Assembly (NCBI GenBank): GCA_007449985.2
Contig: VIIQ02000106.1
Span: 186,001-250,000 of the forward strand
Reading direction: 5' to 3'
DNA length: 64,000 bases
From: Desmodesmus armatus
Lineage: Eukaryota; Chlorophyta; Chlorophyceae; Sphaeropleales; Scenedesmaceae
Shown here: piece after piece, positions 43,950 to 54,500 of the stretch
Layout of the letters: the number at the start of each line of letters is the position of its first letter
How positions within the stretch are numbered: the stretch's first letter is position 1
Translations under genes and position numbers: made by a program
The notes under the pieces: model-generated
Databases searched by the model: none
The model's input: only the letters and a program-made list of their open reading frames with translations
Told to the model about the DNA's origin: nothing

Positions 43950-46585
43950 TCACCGGCTTGTGCCAGTCAGGTCGTAGGCACTCTGTCCAACTGCAGGCAC
44001 ATAGATACCATGCTTTTCCAATGTTTCCCTGTGATACTTTTCAATTTGTTGCCGGTTTGGCTTGCCGAGGTGAACAGCATTTGCACCTGGCAAGAATGCT
44101 GTCTTCAGGCCTCTTTCCACATACTTGAGGGCATGTGCAAGCTCAAACTCTTGGCCAGGATCAACCGGTCCCAAAGCAGTCATGTGAGACATGCTCCAAA
44201 CCCCTGGCTGTAGGCTGAAATGCGGCCAGTGGTAGTGTGAGGTTTTGCCAAATGTGCTGCATTGGAGGTATTCTTCAGTGCCGTACGGGCCACAGTACTT
44301 GTGCATCACGTACGCGACACCTGATGCTTCGTAGTGATCACCGCCCAGCATGGTCACCATAGCCTCCTCATTATCAGTTTGCAGATAGTCCTGATTGAAC
44401 AACACCTGACACAGAGCACGCACATCAGCAACAAAAGCAAAGTTAGCGAGTTGTTCATCAACCCCTGTTGCATGTGTATGCAGCTTAGCGTGCATGAAGC
44501 TCAAACGGTTCTGAACCGGGTCACTGGGTGAGGAGTGCACACACAGTCACTAGCATTGCATGCCACTAGCTTGTGGCAGGCAGCGCCCCGCGTGTTTGGT
44601 GATTGGTACTAATGCATCAGCAAAGACTGCAGCCTGGCGCGTCGCATGGCGCTGTCACAAGAACTGGCGCTCTGTTTGGGATCTGATTGCAAGGTCTGCC
44701 ATACCTGTCCGATGGCAGAATTGGACTTGAGTACCGTAATTGCCTTTGACAGCAGGTGGTTGTCTTTCACAAAGAGCCAGTCATCTTCCAGCCATACAAA
44801 GTAGTCATATTCTGCAGCAACTTTGAGCAGTGTGTTGACGGAACCAGCATGCCCTGATTGGTCAGATGGCTTGTCCAACCACTGGATGTTTGGGGCGATT
44901 TGCTTCATATCTGCAAGCTGTTCATCGGAGCTGCCATCATCCACAGCGTACCAATCATCAATCAGGTTGCAGTCCAAGCAGCGAGCCCTGTAAGCAACAA
45001 TGGACACCAGTGCGGCACAATTAGGCAAGCAACAGGAGATGCGAGGAGGCTTTCACATGGGAATTGGCAAGCCTACAGCCAGTGCATTCCACATGCAATC
45101 AACCAAGCCCTACTGTCAGCCACACAGGGGCATGCGCCTGCCTGCACCGCAGCCTGCCTTGCAGCATTGGAGTGCTTGGGGTCCACCTCTTTGCAGCGCA
45201 TTCATCACTCTCGAAACGCACTCAGACACACCTGAAACTCAAGTACGTGCGCTTGAAGGTCTCAGGCCGCTTTGCAGTGCAAATACCCAGGCCAATCCTC
45301 GGCTTGTTGCCCTTTTCAGAAACAGAACTGATCAGCTCAGCCTCCTTCTCGCTTATGTCTTGATGATCAGCAGCAATCTGGGTGTTGATCCCATATGCCT
45401 GTTCCCGTTTCTTGATAGCCTTCTCCACGTGGTATTGTGCAACCGTGGCCCCATTCGAGTCCCCCATGGCACGTAGAGACCACTGAAGCATGTCATATGG
45501 GCCTTCATACCTTGCAAACGGATACTCAGGCCCTGTCCGCTTGGGGCATGTTCCATTGTAACACCCATGTACTGTCGCCAATCGAGCCCAATCTGCTGCT
45601 GCCTGGTGTCGCCCGGCTTGGTAAGACAAAAAGGCTGCCAACCAAGGCAACTCTGGGATAGCAGGGTGCCTGATCATGCCCTTTGTGAGCGCCTCCATGG
45701 CATCATCAAACTTTCCAAGTGCAGCCCAGTTTTGGGCTGCTTGATACATGGCCATGGCCCCCTGTTCATCTGAATCGCTCAATTCATAGCATGCCTGGAT
45801 GACAGGACAGCAGCTGCAGAGTATGAGGAGCCAGCACTTGTGGCAGTGCTTGTGCAGGCCGTACAGCAGCAGCAAGCAGCAGCAGCAGCAGAAGAAGAAG
45901 AAGACTAAGCATACCTGAAAAGCCTTGATTGCTTCCTTGTGCAGCTGCTTGGCAGTGTACTGTTCACCCAAACGGTACCAAAATTTTGCGTCGGAACGGT
46001 CATGCGCTGTATCATTGACCAGATTGGCAACATCGGGTCGAACAGTGGCACTGCAGGCAAACAGAATATCAATATGTTAGAAGGTGAGGCTCAAGCTCCT
46101 GGTGCTAGGAGCTGTGTCTTCCCCGTCACTGATTTATCCCCCATGGGCCTCTGGCTCCCTTGCGGGTTGCACGGCTTGCCATGCATGTACCTGGCAATAC
46201 TGTAATTGTAACTGTATCAGGGCGTCAATTACTTGTGTGAAAAAGCCAAGTGTCGTACCTCCGAGGTTCACTTGTTGTGTCAGGGCCGCTGGATGTAGTG
46301 CTTGTAGTGGCAGCAGCTTGATGCTCTGCAAACAGGCAGACAACAGAGGCCAAGCCAGCGAGACAGGATGCTCAGTTGAAACAGATGAACACGGCAACTC
46401 GTCTGGATGTGTAAGGACATCAAAACAGGGATGTAAGGTGAAGGTTTGGTATGACATGCAGACACAGCAAGGCAACACATTCAATTTGGTGATCTTCTGA
46501 CCTCACCATTGTTGCTTCCAGCAACTGCAGCACATATGGTGCATATAGCCAACGTAGCCAGCAGCACAGCACTGCCGGAGCCCAT
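43950..46585 (-). CDS. TPR-containing glycosyltransferase (VDDGSS/EDDW type)
   Basis: Six minus-strand exons, 46507-46585, 46259-46325, 45915-46050, 45232-45794, 44705-44987 and 43950-44405, with phases 1, 2, 0, 2, 0, give 527 aa from ATG at 46585. A signal peptide (SAVLLATLAICTICAAVAG) and a Ser/Thr linker precede a TPR block (AKFWYRLGEQYTAKQLHKEA, LPWLAAFLSYQAGRHQAA, HGCYNGTC). The catalytic domain starts at IGLGICTAKRPETFKRTYL, followed by IDDWYAVDDGSSDEQLADM, GHAGSVNTLLKV, YFVWLEDDWLFV, VLFNQDYLQTD and HYHWPHFSLQPGVW. VDDG is the expected nucleotide-sugar site and EDDW resembles the second acidic motif. A lumenal enzyme is expected. The C-terminal half is paralogous to the gene at 35.4-37.9 kb and the TPR part to that at 30.4-32.4 kb. 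Confidence 0.85.
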
Positions 46586-47749
46586 CTTGCCGAAGTGCCC
46601 AGTGTTGTACTGTGTACACATATGCTTCTGGTGTGTTGACCAAGATGACCGCAAAATCCGGTTTTCTTGGTCGTTTTTGCGCCCCGTCAACGAGAGAACG
46701 AGTGTAGCAGCAATGACAGAAGGGTCACACGCCTTGGAGTTTGCGTTCGGTTTGTGCCAGTCAACGCTAACGTCAGCAGCGACTGAGATGGCCCCCATCA
46801 CCATAACATACAGAAAAAGGTAGTGCTAAACCTTTCAACTTCAGGGATGTCCGCTCACAGCCAAATCACACCGAATAATCAGCCCACACTCACAAGCGTA
46901 CATTACTTGGATCAGATCACCTTCCCAAGATGCCGAGAAGGCCCTTCAAAAGCCTCTCAATGCATATATGCATCTGCTCATTCACTTCGAGACCTGGAGC
47001 CCTACAGCGTGGATTTTGGAGGGGGTGGGTGGGGGGGGGGGGGGTGTACACAGACATGTCTGGGCCCGTTTGAATTTTTTTCATCCCCCCCCCCCCCCAT
47101 CAGAGTCTTTTTTGTGTGTTACCTGTTTGAATTGGCCAACACTGGAATGCTGGGGCATGCATGAGGTGCTGACAAAGCAGGACTCCTGAGGAGATTCAGT
47201 TGCCTGACTACCTACAGCCCCGTCGGCCGTGTGGGGGACGTGTCCAATAGGGTTGCCAACACGCTTGTTGTGGGCATGGGAGCCCTGTTACGGCGGCAAG
47301 CGCAAGCTGGAGCTGTTGCTACCAATTGGTGTTGCTGCAGCTGGGTTGGTCATGCGTCTGCACCCTACAGATGGTTGTGTAATGAGCTGTGCCATCTGTT
47401 CGGCATTGACATACTGTATGACAGACAGAAGAAAAAGCCATCTGGGGCCCCGAAATCCACAATCAAAAAGGGTTGATCAATCCAACGTTAGTCAACTGGC
47501 ATGACTACATCGGTACTCATACGTCACCATGATGATCGCATGATTGTGGCATGGAATCAAGTGTGGAGCTCAAAAGACGCCACGAATTGAGCTGAGGCAC
47601 AACTTGAAGTCACTGAATCGACCATGTCGGTAGATCCAGATCACCAGCTCAGCACAGCGCATCTACATAGCGTACACTCTACATAGCGTACAGCAGCTTT
47701 TGATTTATCGTATCCTAGTACATATATGCCTGCAGGGCAATGCGTCACA
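46586..47749. other. Intergenic with G/C tract pair
   Basis: Upstream region of the TPR-glycosyltransferase. It contains a G-run (~15 G, about 47030-47045) and a complementary C-run (~15 C, about 47084-47099) separated by ~40 nt. No gene recognised. Confidence 0.6.
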
Positions 47750-48292
47750 GCCTGGAATGGCTAGGCCCTGTCATGCAGTTGCTGACTAGCTCCAGGCACC
47801 TCCTGCAATTCTATCAGCCCTTGCTGCAGCACACTCGCTACTGCTGCTCACGCGCGATCAGCACAAAACAACCAGCTGTCTCGACAGCTCTGACAGGCCC
47901 TTCTGGGCTGTCAGCACATGCGGCATGCATCGGGCCACACGAGGGGCATGTCCTGCAACAGCAGCAGGAGCAGCTGCAGAATGGTGTATCACCCTCGCTG
48001 CTGGCGCTATGCTCAATCAGCAGCAGACACCACCACCTGGGGCACGCAGGCAGGCAGCAGCTGGCCTACGGCAAGCTAGTCCAGCAACTGTTACAGCCTA
48101 GCCCGGCACTCACATGCTTGCCTGCCAGCTGTTACAGCAGCAGAAGCCAAAGCACAATCAGCACCAGTGCGAGAGGAATCAGTGGCGCCTGGTGCAGTCC
48201 AACAGCTCAAGCCTGGCCCCATCCTGCAGCTGCTAACAGATCAGGGCTGCCAGGCTGGCCTGCTGCTGTGGGGTGGGCACAGGTGAGGCTCA
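47750..48292 (+). repeat. Dispersed repeat, family X, copy 3
   Basis: Longest copy of the family: CTCCAGGCACCTCCTGCA, GCAGCACACTCGCTA, CAGCACATGCGGCATGC, CAGGCAGGCAGCAGCTGGCC, CAGCTGTTACAGCAGCAG, ending GGGCACAGGTGAGG. A 229-aa open frame crosses it but is not conserved in the other copies. Confidence 0.8.
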
Positions 48293-48500
48293 TCACTGTC
48301 TGCTGCTCAGCTTGCCACTTGTCGCATCTGCGACACCGTTGTAACTTTGAATTTCAGCCCTTGTTTCTTCGTCTGTCATCTCTTCGTTTGTTACATCTCT
48401 CCTATCCACCAGACCTGGCACCACCCTAGCCTTGCAGCACCACACTCAACAGCACATCTCAAGCTGATAGCAATGCCATTGATGTGTGGCGACTGTGTCT

Positions 48501-51500
48501 ATGTGCAACGCTTTACCTCCCAATATGCAGGCTTTGCCATGTGGCCTTGTCCAAAGCAGCATGCCCAGAGGCCTCACTGGCAGCAGCAGCAGCAGCAGCT
48601 GGCTTCGCGGCTTCAGCACAGCTTCCCAAAGCACAGACAGCACAACCACAAGCAGCACTAGCAGCAGCAGCGAGCCCCCCAAGAACCTCAAAGGGGCCCT
48701 ACCTGGCTCTGGACCCTCCCACAAGACCCTGCGGGCGCTGCCTTTCACTGTGCCGCGAGCAGCAGCAGCTGAGGCGTTTGCAGCGTACCATGGACGCAAC
48801 TGGTACCAAAGCAGGCAGCAGCCGCTGCTGGCCAAGCCATACAAAGAGACCTTTCTGCCCTTCTGGCTGGGCTCTGGGGTTGTGAGGGTGGAGGTGTTGG
48901 GGGCTGAGGTGGGGCATGAGCACCTTGTTACCAAGTGAGTAGCATGGAGGTTATGTCATTCGTAGAGGCTGTTGCTAATCCTCCAGCACAAACTGTCTCA
49001 TGTATGCTTGCTGCGTCTTGGCACAGCAGTGCACAAACGCGCGTGCACATTGCTGCAGGTCTTGGCTGCAGCAGTCGCACTGGAAGGGTTCATGTGCGAG
49101 TTTCACTTGGGTTCTGTTTGTGGGTGTGACAGTGTGACTGGTGTCAGCCACTAGAGGTGTATGTGTGCGTGTGACAGCAGTTGGCAGTGCTGCAGAGTGG
49201 CAGACCGAAGTGGGCGGCTTGCAGGCTTGCAGTCATGTGTGGTGTTGACCCTGGAGTACAAGCCCAGGTTCAAGCTATAAGACACAAAAAAAGCTTTTGG
49301 TGGACAGGAATATCACAAGCAGACATTCGCCACAACATATCTGTTGTCACTCGTTTATTTGGACAACTACGTGGCCAATGTCCTAAGCAAGTCTGTGGTG
49401 TGCTGAAACAAGACTAACACCTAACAGCTGCGTGTGTATGCCCTGATCATGTGCAGGTGTGACCGCGCGCGCACCCGTGCTGAGCCGCGCTCAAAGTCCT
49501 GGGGAAGTCTTGTGGCGCTGCCGCACATTCATGTCATCAACACCTGACAGCTACGTGTGTATGTCCTGCTCGTGTGCAGGTACAACCGTGCGCGCAACCG
49601 TGCTGAGCCGCGCTCAAAGTCACGGGCTACTCCTGTGGTGCACTGACGCATGACTTGCACTCAACAGACACTTATATGTATGTGCTGATCATGTGCAGGT
49701 ACGACCGTGCGCGCAACCGTGCTGAGCCACGCTGGGAGACTGTGTGGAGCCGAGTGAAGCTGCACCTTGTCTGGGACAGGCAGCTGCAGCCGGAGGAGCC
49801 TGAAGCACAGCTGTATGCATCTTGGAAGTACCCCAGGTGTGTTGCGTTTTATGCATGCTGCAAACATCCAGGTGCGCACGGCTGTATCGATCGTGCGTGC
49901 TATCAAGCTGTATGCATCATGGAAGTACCCCAGGTGGGCAGGGTTGTATGCAAGCCGCAAACATCCAGGCGCGTAGGGCTGTATCGATTGTGCGTGGCAT
50001 CGAGCTGTATGCATCCTGGAAGTACCCCAGGTGGGCCGGGCTGTAAGTATGCTGCAGGGCTTTATGCATGCTGCACTGATCCAGATGTGTAGGGCTGTAG
50101 CGATTGTGCGTGACATCAAGCTGCATGCATCCTGGCAGTACCCCAGGTGGGTTGAGCAGTGTTCCTGTAGTGGATTTGCTTTCAATGAAAAACGTGGACA
50201 ACTGTCAGCATCCTGATTCTGCAACTGATCAGCAGCGGGTTATGTGTGATGAGTGTATCAGGCTGTAATCGTGATGGAGGCAAACCAGGGTTTGCAAGGG
50301 CACCACCCTGCACTCGCCTGTTCTTGTTACTGCTTGTTACTGCTGACTTTGTCCGCACCTATTGGGATGACAGAAGGCGTGCTCAGGGCTGAGAAAAGAT
50401 GCTTGTGTTGCTGCGCTGCGTGTGATGCCCCCTTGCAGGTCGGATGTCGAGGTGCTGCGGCCCGGCCCCAGCATCACGCTAGCAAGACCCATCAAGCCAG
50501 AAATGCTGCAAGTAGGTAGAGCAAGTTTTCAAAACGGGCAGATTTAGGCAGTGCTTCATTACTGCGTAAGCAAGCCGCATGCGGAGGGCCGCCACAAACA
50601 GTTTTGTTGTAATCCCCATGGTGTGCTGCACCAGCTGGCCACGGAGGTGCACGTGATGAAGCAGCGATGCACAGTAGCACAGGCGGCGCATCCTTTGCTG
50701 CAGTCGCATGGAAGCTGACCGTGGTGCCAGCAGGCCTCAGTACTGCCATGGCATGCAAGTCTTACAACATTCACCGAAATGTTGGCCTGTGCTGGCTGTG
50801 GTGTGCTTACGCGTGCCGCGTAGGCCAGCGCAGGTGCTGGCACCGACACCATGCGCGTTGGTTCAGTCCTCAGTACTGACATGCAAGCCTTACAAAGTCC
50901 AGCCAACAGGCGGCGTGTGTCGGCTGTGGTGTGTCTCGTGCTGCGTAGGCCAGCGCGGTTGCTGGCAGCGACACCAGGCGTGTGGGTCTCTTCACAGTCG
51001 ACCCCGAATTAGTAATTACCAAATCCATCCAAAATCCAAAATTTTTTTGTGTGTTGGCTGTGGTGTGTCTCATGCCGCGTAGGCCAGCGCAGGTGCTGCC
51101 ACCGACACCATGCGCGTTGGCTCAGTCCTCAGTACTGACATGCAAGCCTCACAAAGTCTAGCCAACAGGCGGCGTGTGTCGGGTGTGGTGTGTTTTGTGC
51201 CGCGTAGGCCAGCGCAGGTGCCGGCACCGACACCCGCGTGTGGGTCCCTTCACAGTCGATCCTAAGGCTGCCAGGCGGTTGCTGATGTCACACATTGAGT
51301 CAACGGAGAGGAAGAGGGCAGAGGAGGAGATAGCGCGGCTGACTGGGGCACAGCAAGTCAGGTAGGCCAGGCCAGATTGCTGGCTCTGCTCCTGTGCTCA
51401 GCTTGAGGGGTGGTTGGTCGAGGATAATGATACCGTAACTCGTGGTTTGCTGCAGCAGCAGAAGGTTCGTCCTGCCCTTGACCTGCCTAGTGGCTCAAAC

Positions 51501-54500
51501 CAGCCAGCAACCGCCAACAATGCCAGCCTCAGGGGAAAACACGTACAGTCTCTTTGAGCTGGTTCATCAGAGACTTAACAACCAGATTCGTGAGTGAAGA
51601 CGGCACCACATGCATACACTGCAGGACCGATGCCACTGAGGCTCAAAGATGTTGAGAGTGGGTGCGTGGGTGGGTCGGGATGGGGGTGGGATCACGGTGA
51701 TCATTGGGAGCCTTGGTAATGTATGGGAAGGGGGTGTGATATCATCTCACTCACAATGCGTGCTATTGGTAGGTGCGGCGGGATTAGGCCGGGGGTCATG
51801 AGTGTGTCCACGCCAGCACCCAGGGACATCACACAGCGCAGGTTGGGACACTGCAGCAACAGCAGCAGTTGTTGTTGCAGCAGCAGGGGCAGGCAGGCAG
51901 GCAGCAGCAGCAGCAGCAGGCTTGGTCAACATCACTACACATGCATCACCAAACATGTTTGCAACTTGCGTTGACTGCTGCTGCACTGAGGGTGTCACCT
52001 CAACTTGCTGATGCAGCTGCAAGTTATAGTTGTGCCTCGCTGCATGTGGCCAGCCGGTGGGCGTCAGCTAAAGAACAATGACAGAACTGTGCCTTGTGGG
52101 CAGCATGCGACAGGCAGGCCGCCAGGCAGCTAGCACCTGCTGCTGAAGGCCAGCCTGATGGTCGGCGGCCGTTACATCTGATAAAACAATCCCCCTCGCC
52201 TACACCCTGCGTCCCTCCTCCCCCCCACCCACCCACCCACCCACCCACCTTCTCCCCGGCCCCTCCCCAACACACACACCTTGTCGAGTACGTCGGAAAG
52301 TTGGCTGAGGTTTTGAAAGAGCCGTACGAGAATAACCCCTCTTCCGGAGGCCTCTTCCGGCCTGTTGGAAGAGCCGTGTCGGAAGGGGGGTGTGCGGGAA
52401 GAGGGATGTCAGAAGGCAGGGTCGTTCTGAAAGAGGGTCGACCGTACTCTGAAATAGCGTGGTCTTCTGAAATAGCCTGCCAGACGTGTGCCAGAAGAAC
52501 CCCCTCTCTCAAAAGCGCGGTTTCAACACAAAGGCGATAACGACGTCGGTTAACAGCAGCAAGCTGCTTGGATTGCTTTGTTCAATGTTTACGTTTGCTT
52601 CAAACAGCTGCTACTCGTCGGACGGTGGCTCTCAATTGACCAGTCTGCTGACACGTTGACTGGGTGAAGCTGTGCACGTACAGCAGCTCAACCCTTCGGA
52701 AACAACAGCTCCCCACTCGTTCAGCTGCTTTGCTTGGCAAGCAGCAAGCTCTGGCCTGCGTTTGGGCTAGTGCTGCAGCTTGCTGCCTTGCCAAGGCAAC
52801 AACAGCAGCGGGCAGCTGCTGACAACTTGCTTCTCTGTACCTGTAGGCAGGTATGGCCAAGAACTGGTCCTATTGCTGTGATACTGAAGTGATCAGCATC
52901 TGCAGCTGCCCTGAACAGCACCACACTGACATGTCTACTGCATCCACCGAAGTGCTATACATAGCACCACCGCATGTGTCTTGCCTGCGTGACTACTAAA
53001 CAGGTTCTGCAAGTGCTTTTGCCCTTCTCAGAAGCACGTGCTGCTGCAGTGATGGGCTACTGCCTGATGTCTGCAGCTGCTGAGCCTCAGGGGTTGCCCA
53101 TGTACTCTTTACAGGGAGCAGGAGCGACCTTCCAGTTACCAACGTTGGTAGCACACCAGGTTGCTGCTGCACTGGCTGCAGCTGCTACTCTCTGTGCCTG
53201 GCACTTGTCGCTGCTGCCCTGGCTGTAGTTGCTGCTGTCTGTGCCTGCAAGCACTCAAGCGTCCACCTACCCAGCATGCTTCAACGCAAGCTACCATGCA
53301 CCTGCTGCTGCTGTCCCCTAGCTCAGCCAGTGGCCTGACAGGCAAGGTGGCAGCTGCACTGGTTAAAGCCTAAGCAGCAGCAGCAACAACAGCAGATCTC
53401 TGTTCTGAAACAGCAGAAGCTGCCCTGTTGAGATAGCACTGCCGGCAATTTTGACACAAGCGTGCGGGAAGAGCCCCTTATTCCGACATTGCTATTCCCG
53501 GTCTGCGAGAAGAGCCGTGCGAGAAGAACCCCCCACCTCTATTCTGAAACGGCTTATTCTAGGCCTTCCACACGCCCTCTTCCAGCAGACCCGCCCTCTC
53601 CCGGAAGACCCCCCCGAATCGCCGTTCCGGAAGAGGGGGTCTTCCGGCCTCTTCCAGCACGCGACTCCTGAAAGAGGGGGCTATATGGTCTTCGATGCCG
53701 GAATAGCCTCTTTCGACAGACCGAAAACGCTCTTTCAAAAGAGCGGTCAAAATTCCGACTATAGGAACTGAAACACCTTCCCCAACACTAGCCAGCAAAC
53801 ATACGCAGCAAGCGTCACGTAGGCAGATATGAGAGGCCTAGGCCGGCCAGCAGTCCTGAACATTGCTGGTGTCCATGGCGGGATGGTGCCTGCTGCAGGT
53901 TTATTGACATGCACTGCATCTACATGGGCAGCAGTGGTGCTGCTAGCAGCAAAGCAGGTGCTGCAGAGGGCAGCGGTGGCCTTGACCTGTCCCCTGTGTA
54001 TGTGCCAGCATACATCTTCAGCTGGTGGCATGGAGGAGCAAAGGTAAGTAAGCCACTGCTGTTCCTTTTCTCCAATTCAAACGCATGTTTGACTGTACAG
54101 TGACGGCCATTTGGATGGTCCATGTGTTGTGTCCATGACCAACTGTATAGTGTGCACCTTGAAGAACATGAATTGTCCATGAACCGTCCTCAAGCTGAAT
54201 TACCTGTCAGGTCAATCTAGAGCAACAGACAGCAAGACTCAGCCTCATGTTGTCTTTCACATGGACTCCCAAGCATAGCCTGCGGCTGCGTTGTCTTCTG
54301 TTGCGACGTCATGACGTGTCGGCCTGTCTCTCGTCGTCCCCTGTGAGACCTTGACACAACTGCCGTATCGCGTGGTGCTGTAGGTGCGCACCTTTGTATC
54401 TGGTGTGGATGCCTCAGCTGTCAGCGGTGTGCAAGTGCTTGACGATACAAAGCTGGCCACATATGCCACTCTGGCAACAGCAGGTGAGCTGAAACATTCA

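Noticed and set aside
47740..48429. 229-residue frame over family X copy 3
   Set aside because: The frame is broken in the other two copies, with no conserved start or splice borders.
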